31,068 nucleotides of DNA from JAPHTQ01 sp050287105 (GTDB lineage Bacteria > Pseudomonadota > Gammaproteobacteria > Thiohalomonadales > Thiohalomonadaceae). A model generated the notes under the pieces. That model saw only the letters and a list, made by a program, of their open reading frames with translations. It was not told where the DNA came from and searched no databases. The position numbers and the translations under genes were made by a program. Positions 1-6,815 of the stretch are shown in pieces (within the stretch, counting starts at the first letter, position 1; the number at the start of each line of letters is the position of its first letter). The stretch covers positions 1-31,068 of the forward strand of contig JBNKBG010000025.1 in assembly GCA_050287105.1 (NCBI GenBank), read 5' to 3'.

Positions 1-751
1 AACCAGCATTTAGGGTATTGGCGTTGTTCAGCAGAACCGGGGCACCTGCAATCTGGCTCCAAACGGTCGAGGCGATCACGCCGTCCGCATCGGGGTCAGT
101 AGCTGTACCACTAAGTGTGACCGGTGTCTGCTCATCGACAGTTTGATCAACACCCGCGTTAACTACCGGTGGTGTATTGACCGGGTTAACAGTGATGCTG
201 ACGTCGGCACTGGCCACCCCGCCTTCATCGTCAGTCGCGGTGAGGCGGAAGATGAGGACGGTTGCCTGCTTCAAAGTCGGTGCAGTGAAGCCAGCATTCA
301 ATGTATTGGCATTGCTCAGTACCACTGCCATGCCGGAAATCTGGCTCCAGGTGGTGCTGACAATAACGCCGTCGGTATCCGGGTCGGTAGCCGTGCCGGA
401 AAGCATGACCGCGCTTTGCTCGTTGACGGTTTGATCGGTACCCGCATTCACCACCGGTGGGTAATTGACCGGGTTGACCGTTACATTAACATCGGCACTG
501 CTGACACCGCCTTCGTCATCGGTGACGGTGAGGCGGAAGGTCAGGGTTTCAGCTTGCTTAAGCGGCAGAGCAACAAAACCAGCATTCAGGGTGCCTGCAC
601 CGACTAAGGTAACCTGTGTGCCGGAAATCTGGGTCCAGATGGTGCTTACGATAACGCCGTCCGCATCCGGATCACTAGCACTACCACTGAGTGTCACGGT
701 AGTTTGTTCGTCAACAGTTTGATCCGTACCGGCACTTACTACCGGGGGATT
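1..751 (-). repeat. Tandem 288-bp PKD-like coding repeats (third repeat onward)
   Basis: Three successive in-frame units occupy 751-464, 463-176 and 175-1 (cut by the window edge). The shared core TTTGATC (+ strand) falls at 142, 430 and 718, exactly 288 bases apart. A more diverged, shorter unit of 282 bases precedes at 1033-752, and a still more divergent one at about 1320-1034. Units C and D share long identical protein stretches, such as PVVNAGTDQTV versus PVVSAGTDQTV, and the endings ITVNPVN versus VTVNPVN. Similarity rises toward the left edge, suggesting recent unit duplication or gene conversion at the distal end. Confidence 0.9.
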
Positions 752-3700
752 ATTAACCGGGTTGACGGTGACAACGACTTCATCAAATGTCACGCCACCC
801 TCGTTATCCACGACAGTCAGACGGAAAATCAACTGTTCCGCCACCTTGACTACTGGTGCGACAAAACCGGCGCTCAGGGTATCAGCACCGCTCAGCGTGA
901 CTAAGGTACCGGAAACCTGAGTCCACTGCGTGGAAGTAATAGAACCGTCGCTATCACTGGTAGCACCAATCAATGAGACAGCGCTCTGTTCATCAACGCT
1001 TTGATCGACACCTGCATTCGCAGTCGGTAACGCATTGACCGGATTAACACTGACATTGAGCATCTTTTCCGTACTTCCGCCCTGATCGTCAGTCACGTTA
1101 ACCATAAACACTAAGGTTTCTGAGCTGATGAGAGTTGGTGCGGTAAAGGTAGCATTTTCAGTGTTTGCGCCCGTCAATACTACTGAAGTGCCACTGACCT
1201 GACTCCATGCATAACTAGCGATGGTGCCATCCTGATCAAAGACATCATCAATGACGAGGGAAACAGCAGTCTGTTCATCCGCGATTATGTCGCTTATTAC
1301 TACCACGGGAAGGATATTGGGCATGCCTTCTTTGCCCGAGGCAAAACCGTTGGACCAAAGGCTGTCATCCTGCCCATCGTTTTGCCGCCAGGCTACCAAG
1401 GTATCGCCTGCAGTGTTCATTGCGACCAACGGTGTTATTGCATCTCCAGCATTTTCGGTTTCGATGATCCGTGGTGTCAGCCAGGAAGCGGAAGAGCGCT
1501 CATAACGCCGTGCCCAGATATTAGTTTCAACACCGTCACTTTGTTGCCAGGCCAGTACGACGTTGCCTTCAGTATCCATTGCCAACGCAGGCACGCTGGC
1601 GTTACCAGGATGCGAAGGACGCGAGGCAATATTCTGTATCGCAGGTATTGCATCCCAACCACTACCGATACTGAAACGGCTAGTATTGAGTTGGTCGGTT
1701 GTACCATCCGACTGGATCCATGCGGCCAGGGCGTTACCTGTGCCATCAATGGCCACAACAGGCATATAGGCCCCTTGCGTATCGCTGGTATCCAGCAGGG
1801 TGGCTGTTGCCCATCCCGTTGTTGCATCATAGGTATTGGCCCAGATGCTGTTGGGACTTGCCGCTTCGTTCCATACCAGCACTGCTTGACCGGCACTGTT
1901 CATTGCCAGTTTCGGTGTCACCACCGACATAGTGGTATCACCAAACAGGCCACTGCGCAGGCTCTGCTCCGTGTTCCATCCTGTCGCCATGTCATAGGTA
2001 TTGGCAACGATGTCGTAGAATTGCCCGTCCGCTGTGGCCGACCAGACGGTAAGCAGATTGCCACTGGCATCCGCCGCCAGTTGCAACGATGCAGTATTCA
2101 CCGCATTACCACTTTCGATCCGTTGTGCACTACCCCATGCGCCAGCGACATAACTGTTCGACCAGACGGTACTGTTCATACCCGCTGTATCACCCTGGCT
2201 CCAAACGGTAACCACACTGCCGTCGTTGCGGATCACCATCCGCGCGTCACCAACAGTAACTGCAGAACTAAGTACAGAGGGGGTTCCCCACCCAATAACC
2301 GGACTGAAGTCGGCGACCATGAGCTGTGCAGTCAGCCCATCGCTTTCGCGCCACAGCGCCATCGCGTAGCCGTTCGAATCAACGGCCAGACGCGGCAATG
2401 AAACATCGGCTGTGTCCGTGGTGTCGATCAATACTGGGGTATCCCAACCACTGCCCGGCAGGTTACGTGCTCCCCACAGGTTAGTGTGCACTCCATCGCT
2501 CTGTGCCCAAATCATGACAGCACTGCCATCCGCGGCAACCGCGGCATCCATATCCGTTACGTTTCCGCCAGTCGGCTCTACCAGTCCAGGGATTCCCCAG
2601 TCGAACTTACCGGGAATGACACTAAATTCCACCGAGGCGTTAGATTCACCACCTGGACCGACAGAACTCATGACGTAGTAGTAGGTGGTACCGTTAACCA
2701 ATCCACTATGGGTATATGGACTGCCAGTCGCTTCAATCAGCGTACCGTTTGTTTTGGTTACACTGGGTTGTTCCGACCAATAGATGCGATAACCGGTGGC
2801 TCCATTGACTACAGGCCAGGTGATCGTGCTCTGGCTATTACCGGAAAATACCAGCATACCTGTCGGTACTGCAGGGGGGGGCAGATTCGGGTCGGTACCG
2901 TTAAGATATTCATCTAGATCGGAAACACCATCACCGTCACTGTCAGCAGTGCCATCGTGGCTCAGGTCACCAAAGTTATCTCGCTCCCATGCATCATCCA
3001 AACCGTCGCCATCGGTATCCCACGCTGGGTTGACCTTGATACTTACACTCCGGCTGGTATTGAGGCTTCCGTCAGAGGCCTTGAAGTTAATGGCATAGAG
3101 ACCGGCCTGGCCAACGGCAGGGGTCCAGTTGAAATAGGCGGTACCATCGCCATTGTCGACAAACTGGGCGCCCGTCGGCAACGGTGTAGCCGTCAATGTA
3201 ATCGGATCACCGTTGAGATCGCTGGCTATTACCATGAAGCCGACCTGCAACCCTTCAGCAGTCACCTTGTCATCGATAAACTGCAGCACCGGTGGCACCT
3301 GCGCCAGATCGGCATCACCGATGTGCACAACGTAACTGCCTGTACCACTAGCATCGAACAGATTGAGCCAGTACTCCCAACTCGGTGGGTTGGTATTGCG
3401 GTTGCGGGTCTTTGAGTTCCAGGCGTTATCAGGTGAAAGCACTTTGCCATCTGAGCGCACCACATCCTTGATCACTTTGCTTCCGCCGAAAGGATCGGCA
3501 ATACGCGCATAAAAGGGACCAGTCTGTGCAGGCAGTGACAGTGTGTAATAGGAATCTGTGCCGGTATTGCTGGTAAGTGTCAGGGTGGCGGAAGAGGACA
3601 GGTTGCTTACCGTCGAATCCGCCGTATCGGACTCATAGACAGTCAGGGTATCGACAGTGCCGTTGACCGGATAGGCGAGGAAGTCGCGCACTGCGTCACG

Positions 3701-4687
3701 ACCGGGCAGATCTACACGCACGTCACGCAGCAGAAAATGAGTATTGACGTCATTGGGGTCAATCAACGAGGTCACCGCACCGCCCAATTCGTCAGAATGG
3801 CTAATGGAGGCGCTGAATTCGGTAAACTTTCCGGAGAGGGTAGACTCCATGATCCAACGCCCCATTTTTGAACTATCCGGGGCTATATCTCCGAAATTGA
3901 TCTTGAGTTCGGGCGTTGCAGGCTGATCGTCAAGGCTACTCCCGGTAGTGGTGAAACCGATCAACAATCCCTGTTCGTTCTCGACGATCTTCGGTTGCGC
4001 AGAATCAATGGCGACCTTGTTTGCAGGACCGGTACCCTTATTATGGATACGCACACCCAAAGTGAAGGGTTCAGGCAATTCAATTTCTGGTGTAAAGGCA
4101 TCGTCCGCCACTACTTCACTGGTCAGAAAGTAGTCCAGCATCAATTGCGGCATGGGTTTGACGGTTATGAAGTCGGGCGTGACATCAACTGCTTCTTCTA
4201 CGCCACCGATGGTGTAAGTGAGGTGGGCACCGACATAATAGAGCTTACCACCGGGTAACCCTTCAGCCGCACCGGGCACAGGGATAATTAGCCAGTGAAT
4301 CTCACCAGAGGTACCCGGTGCTACAGAACCAGTGCCTGTAACATCTGAAATACCATCCATGGTGTCGATACGGATAAAAAATTTGGCGGCGGGGTTTGTT
4401 TCGTTAGGATTGGAAGTGGCGAGAACAGGAATACCGTTTTCATCGGTAAAATTGACGGTAACGGCAACATTCTCAACAGCAAGCGTATCCAGACCATTAT
4501 TGATGCGCATCATCGCATCGAAGGCCTGACGCTCAAGAGTCAGTTCCTGACGAATTTCGACCTTTACCTGAGCGCAAACAGGCTCTGCTGCATTACCTAC
4601 GGACGTAACCGCAAATAGTGCCAGCAAAGAAGAAATTAGCAGGAAAGAGCCAGCGGCATTTTTGTTTTTATTCCAACGACAGTCCAT
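1..4687 (-). CDS. Giant secreted multidomain repeat protein (PKD-like, propeller, FN3, TSP3), partial at left edge
   Basis: One uninterrupted minus-strand frame runs from ATG at 4687 to the window edge: 1562 codons with no stop, so the C-terminus is missing. An in-frame TGA lies 12 bases upstream, which fixes the start as the first available. Domains in order: signal peptide (about 1-34, hydrophobic core then GNAA); an unassigned beta-rich extracellular region (about 35-455); an Ig/cadherin-like domain (about 460-555); a TSP3/EF-hand-like calcium segment from residue 557 (DTDGDGLDD and DSDGDGVSDLDE); a fibronectin III domain (about 600-690); eight propeller-like repeats of about 50-57 residues (about 692-1122); then PKD/REJ-like repeats of 94-96 residues (from about 1123) containing VDQxVDEQ, WxQxSG and FRLTVTDDEGG-type motifs. 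It is probably a cell-surface or released adhesin or matrix protein. Substrate and anchoring are unknown because the C-terminus is off the window. The domain types are clear; the biological role is inferred. Confidence 0.9.
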   Translation of the reverse strand, partial: MDCRWNKNKNAAGSFLLISSLLALFAVTSVGNAAEPVCAQVKVEIRQELTLERQAFDAMMRINNGLDTLAVENVAVTVNFTDENGIPVLATSNPNETNPAAKFFIRIDTMDGISDVTGTGSVAPGTSGEIHWLIIPVPGAAEGLPGGKLYYVGAHLTYTIGGVEEAVDVTPDFITVKPMPQLMLDYFLTSEVVADDAFTPEIELPEPFTLGVRIHNKGTGPANKVAIDSAQPKIVENEQGLLIGFTTTGSSLDDQPATPELKINFGDIAPDSSKMGRWIMESTLSGKFTEFSASISHSDELGGAVTSLIDPNDVNTHFLLRDVRVDLPGRDAVRDFLAYPVNGTVDTLTVYESDTADSTVSNLSSSATLTLTSNTGTDSYYTLSLPAQTGPFYARIADPFGGSKVIKDVVRSDGKVLSPDNAWNSKTRNRNTNPPSWEYWLNLFDASGTGSYVVHIGDADLAQVPPVLQFIDDKVTAEGLQVGFMVIASDLNGDPITLTATPLPTGAQFVDNGDGTAYFNWTPAVGQAGLYAINFKASDGSLNTSRSVSIKVNPAWDTDGDGLDDAWERDNFGDLSHDGTADSDGDGVSDLDEYLNGTDPNLPPPAVPTGMLVFSGNSQSTITWPVVNGATGYRIYWSEQPSVTKTNGTLIEATGSPYTHSGLVNGTTYYYVMSSVGPGGESNASVEFSVIPGKFDWGIPGLVEPTGGNVTDMDAAVAADGSAVMIWAQSDGVHTNLWGARNLPGSGWDTPVLIDTTDTADVSLPRLAVDSNGYAMALWRESDGLTAQLMVADFSPVIGWGTPSVLSSAVTVGDARMVIRNDGSVVTVWSQGDTAGMNSTVWSNSYVAGAWGSAQRIESGNAVNTASLQLAADASGNLLTVWSATADGQFYDIVANTYDMATGWNTEQSLRSGLFGDTTMSVVTPKLAMNSAGQAVLVWNEAASPNSIWANTYDATTGWATATLLDTSDTQGAYMPVVAIDGTGNALAAWIQSDGTTDQLNTSRFSIGSGWDAIPAIQNIASRPSHPGNASVPALAMDTEGNVVLAWQQSDGVETNIWARRYERSSASWLTPRIIETENAGDAITPLVAMNTAGDTLVAWRQNDGQDDSLWSNGFASGKEGMPNILPVVVISDIIADEQTAVSLVIDDVFDQDGTIASYAWSQVSGTSVVLTGANTENATFTAPTLISSETLVFMVNVTDDQGGSTEKMLNVSVNPVNALPTANAGVDQSVDEQSAVSLIGATSDSDGSITSTQWTQVSGTLVTLSGADTLSAGFVAPVVKVAEQLIFRLTVVDNEGGVTFDEVVVTVNPVNNPPVVSAGTDQTVDEQTTVTLSGSASDPDADGVIVSTIWTQISGTQVTLVGAGTLNAGFVALPLKQAETLTFRLTVTDDEGGVSSADVNVTVNPVNYPPVVNAGTDQTVNEQSAVMLSGTATDPDTDGVIVSTTWSQISGMAVVLSNANTLNAGFTAPTLKQATVLIFRLTATDDEGGVASADVSITVNPVNTPPVVNAGVDQTVDEQTPVTLSGTATDPDADGVIASTVWSQIAGAPVLLNNANTLNAG
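1320..2612 (-). repeat. Eight propeller-blade-like protein repeats inside the giant gene
   Basis: Reading the giant protein from about residue 692 to 1122, a pattern recurs eight times: W-x-x-P/x-x-L-I-x-T, then a short acidic linker, then P-x-x-A-M/V-D-x-x-G-N-A-x-x-x-W-x-x-S-D-G. Each unit is about 50-57 residues and far more diverged than the PKD-like units downstream. This layout matches beta-propeller blades of the kind found in bacterial extracellular proteins. Eight units would make one 8-bladed ring. The repeat count is read directly; the fold is inferred. Confidence 0.7.
2874..2881. repeat. Eight-base G/C homopolymer in the giant surface gene
   Basis: A run of eight G on the plus strand (eight C in the coding strand) encodes prolines at the junction between the calcium-binding segment and the fibronectin III domain. 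With eight bases the frame stays open to the window edge. Gain or loss of one base would end translation early, at about residue 600. Confidence 0.85.
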
Positions 4688-4918
4688 TTTTCCATGTCAG
4701 GTAGTTTGTAGTGGTGCGGACATCTAGCCCGTACGAATATCCTATTTCCAACAAATCGACTCGGGCATTGCCGCTAATGCGGTCAGCGAACTCTACCAAT
4801 AATGATGTAGCGAAAAAAGATTTTTTTTCCAAAGCCTATGCAAAAGCGGCAGCAAAGACTTCACTCACCTAACAAATACTCATTGCAATCAGTTGGTTAT
4901 CTGTTCTTTACCTATTAT
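4688..4918. other. 231-bp AT-rich gap upstream of the giant gene
   Basis: No coding sequence or convincing terminator is visible between the transglutaminase-like gene stop and the giant gene start. It contains an A/T-only inverted repeat at 4812-4829 (GAAAAAA / TTTTTTC) and a weak GCATT/AATGC hairpin near 4765-4780. I could not pick a strong sigma-70 promoter on the minus strand. The length suggests that the giant gene has its own regulation or a 5' leader, but it could still be cotranscribed with the two genes before it. Confidence 0.5.
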
Positions 4919-5818
4919 TTAAAAGCCCTTGCCATTCATCCTCACCGAAATTGGCAACTCAGTGCCAAACAGTCTTTGAGAATTAATATCGTCGTTCACT
5001 TGTGTTGATCCAGGATTGACCACCCTAAAGGCAATATAATTCGAAAGGTTATTTTCAAGACTGCCGCGCTGTGCATCAACCAGATGCCAGGTACCTCGGA
5101 AATAGACTTCAGACCAGTTGTGATATCCCGCAGGTGCTAATACACCACTTCCAGTCACGACGAATCCAGCCATTACTCTGGCACGCCGATCCGTCGCTCG
5201 ACTCAACGCAGTCACCAGATAGGCGTATTCGGAACAATCCCCAGTTTTGTTCCGTAGTGCATAACGGGCCCCCATATCATCGGCCAAATATCCGGCATAG
5301 CTCAAATTAGTGGAAACCCAGTCATATATATTCCGTGTAGCTGAAATTGAACTCCATGCATCCAGCTGACCGCCAAGATTTCGTATTTCATCTGTATCGG
5401 ATTCGATAAAGCGCTCTGGTTGTATATATTCGGTAGAGTCAGGAGAGGAAACTATGTTCGGAATATCGCTTGTGTGTACTTCAACATCCACGCTAACAAC
5501 CTTAGTTGCATAGGGTGCCAACGTACCTAGCATGAAGTACAACTTTTCATTCCCATCTGAATCCCTCTGCAATTTATAGGGATGAGACGTTTTTATCACT
5601 GAGCGTCTCTGCGTTGCTGTTTGTGGTAATGGTGCATACGCCCAGAACCCGGCATATTCAACTGGGATTGACTCAGGATTTATCACTGAAAAACTATAAC
5701 GAAGTACGTGCGTAGAAGTATATTCAGGTGACTTTGCACTGACAAACATCAAATAGCCACACACAAACACAACAAGAAAAACTACCATCACATAGATTTG
5801 CTCTTTCCTTAGTTTCAC
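4919..5818 (-). CDS. Membrane-anchored transglutaminase-like cysteine enzyme
   Basis: The 299-residue protein has an N-terminal membrane anchor or uncleaved signal (about residues 7-27), so the rest faces the periplasm. The C-terminal half carries the transglutaminase/papain-like core: Cys195 in GDCSEYAYL, His233 in YHNWSEVY and Asp248 in WHLVDA, the complete triad expected of this superfamily. The middle (about 30-150) is a beta-rich segment with no family I recognise. Members of this superfamily act as proteases, amidases or cross-linkers; the reaction here cannot be told from sequence. It starts at GTG 3 bases after the rhodanese-like gene ends, with GGAGG spaced 7 bases before it, so the two are almost certainly coupled. 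AT-richer than recJ upstream. The giant secreted protein downstream is the obvious candidate substrate, by position only. Confidence 0.85.
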   Translation of the reverse strand: MKLRKEQIYVMVVFLVVFVCGYLMFVSAKSPEYTSTHVLRYSFSVINPESIPVEYAGFWAYAPLPQTATQRRSVIKTSHPYKLQRDSDGNEKLYFMLGTLAPYATKVVSVDVEVHTSDIPNIVSSPDSTEYIQPERFIESDTDEIRNLGGQLDAWSSISATRNIYDWVSTNLSYAGYLADDMGARYALRNKTGDCSEYAYLVTALSRATDRRARVMAGFVVTGSGVLAPAGYHNWSEVYFRGTWHLVDAQRGSLENNLSNYIAFRVVNPGSTQVNDDINSQRLFGTELPISVRMNGKGF

Positions 5819-5821
5819 TAC

Positions 5822-6757
5822 TCATCCTCCACAAAGATTTTTCTTTTTTTCAGCAAAATCTCTTGCCCGCTTCAAATACGCCTGTTGCGTCATAAGGTAT
5901 TGGCGATATGCAGCAATACCACCCTCAAGGTAAAAATCATTTTTTATCTCATAACTTTGAAGCAATGCACTGATAGCATGATAGTCCTTTCCTGTCTCCG
6001 TCATTACCAGCGCAGGTCCATCTTTGTATTTCTTAAGTATTCGACCAAGCCCTTGCTTTGAACTCACTGCAAACAACTGACTACCAGGAAATATCTTGCG
6101 TATTTCCTGCGCCGTTGTGTTTGACAGGGAGTCAGTAAGTAACAGCCAATCTCGACCCAATTCAAGCGTATAGATATCACGTGCCGCAACCATCTTATCC
6201 TGGAGTTGCAAAAAGGCATCTCCATTTACCACCTTCTGTTCCCACATCCTCACCCCTCCTTGCAAAACATATGCGCGCTTTACGCCAGAATTCTGTAACC
6301 GCACACATTCATGCACCAGGTGAAAATCATTGACTCCATTACCCAACAGGACGACATTGCGTTCACGAATGAAGTTCTTGCTATGTAAAGCATAAAGAGG
6401 AACAGAAATTGTGCCATCGATATGGGTTATCTGGTGCAATTCATCCCGCACATCTATAACCAGACTTTTACCTGCATGGACAAAACGTTTGATGTCATCA
6501 GCGCTTTTCAAACACCGCTTAATCTCTTCGGCAGTTGGTGAGATTGGCCGTGCGGCAGTGGGAAGAACTTTTTCTGCGTCCTCCACCTCATCTGCCAACG
6601 GACATGTCAGTGCAGCTGATACGGCAAGTTGCATTTCACTTGTAATGATAACAGCGTTCGCGAATACCAACCGAGTAAAGACAAATATGCCAAACAATAA
6701 AAAAAATATACTCTGAAGCATCCTTTGCACAATTAGTGAATATTTTTCTTTTATCAT
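5822..6757 (-). CDS. Exported double rhodanese-like protein lacking catalytic cysteines
   Basis: The 311-residue protein starts with an N-terminal export signal (hydrophobic stretch about 14-33, likely cleaved after FANA at residue 35). The first rhodanese-like domain (about 90-180) shows the LVIDVRDELHQITHIDGTISVPL-type core in pieces (LVIDVRDE, then HIDGTISVPL). At the active-site loop it reads VVLLGNGVND, with Gly139 where the persulfide cysteine should be. A second, weaker copy (about 195-290) has VMTETGKDY, with Thr253 at that position, and ends with YLEGGIAAYRQYL. Sulfurtransferase activity is therefore unlikely; a binding or scaffold role is more plausible. ATG is preceded by GAGGG at good spacing. 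First gene of a coupled pair with the transglutaminase-like gene. Local composition is strikingly AT-rich (6661-6720 has about 19 G+C in 60; recJ at 7681-7740 has about 37), suggesting transfer. Confidence 0.8.
   Translation of the reverse strand: MIKEKYSLIVQRMLQSIFFLLFGIFVFTRLVFANAVIITSEMQLAVSAALTCPLADEVEDAEKVLPTAARPISPTAEEIKRCLKSADDIKRFVHAGKSLVIDVRDELHQITHIDGTISVPLYALHSKNFIRERNVVLLGNGVNDFHLVHECVRLQNSGVKRAYVLQGGVRMWEQKVVNGDAFLQLQDKMVAARDIYTLELGRDWLLLTDSLSNTTAQEIRKIFPGSQLFAVSSKQGLGRILKKYKDGPALVMTETGKDYHAISALLQSYEIKNDFYLEGGIAAYRQYLMTQQAYLKRARDFAEKKKNLCGG
5826..5830 (-). promoter_or_regulatory. Strong Shine-Dalgarno overlapping the upstream stop
   Basis: On the minus strand GGAGG sits in the last codons of the rhodanese-like gene (GGA GGA TGA), 7 bases before the GTG start of the transglutaminase-like gene. 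This decides the GTG start and suggests translational coupling. Confidence 0.8.
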
Positions 6758-6786
6758 TACATTTCCCTCACTTCCAAATTTTCCGC

Positions 6787-6815
6787 ACTATACAGTCTGA
6801 CTTATTTTTATCCAA
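6787..6815 (-). promoter_or_regulatory. Candidate sigma-70 promoter for the rhodanese-transglutaminase pair
   Basis: On the minus strand TTGGAT (6815-6810) and TATAGT (6792-6787) are separated by 17 bases, 30 bases upstream of the rhodanese-like ATG. The -10 matches 5 of 6; the -35 matches only 3 of 6 and overlaps the recJ stop codon. Plausible but unproven. Confidence 0.4.

Noticed and set aside
1..1033. Regular ~288-bp periodicity resembling a CRISPR or tandem satellite
   Set aside because: Units are coding, in frame and diverged as a protein domain; there are no short identical repeats with unique spacers.
1382..2401. Plus-strand 339-codon open frame
   Set aside because: It has no domain features and lies opposite the propeller-like repeats of the giant gene; it is a shadow frame.
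4812..4829. A/T hairpin as terminator after the transglutaminase-like gene
   Set aside because: The stem is only A-T pairs and far from the stop, so it would be too weak.
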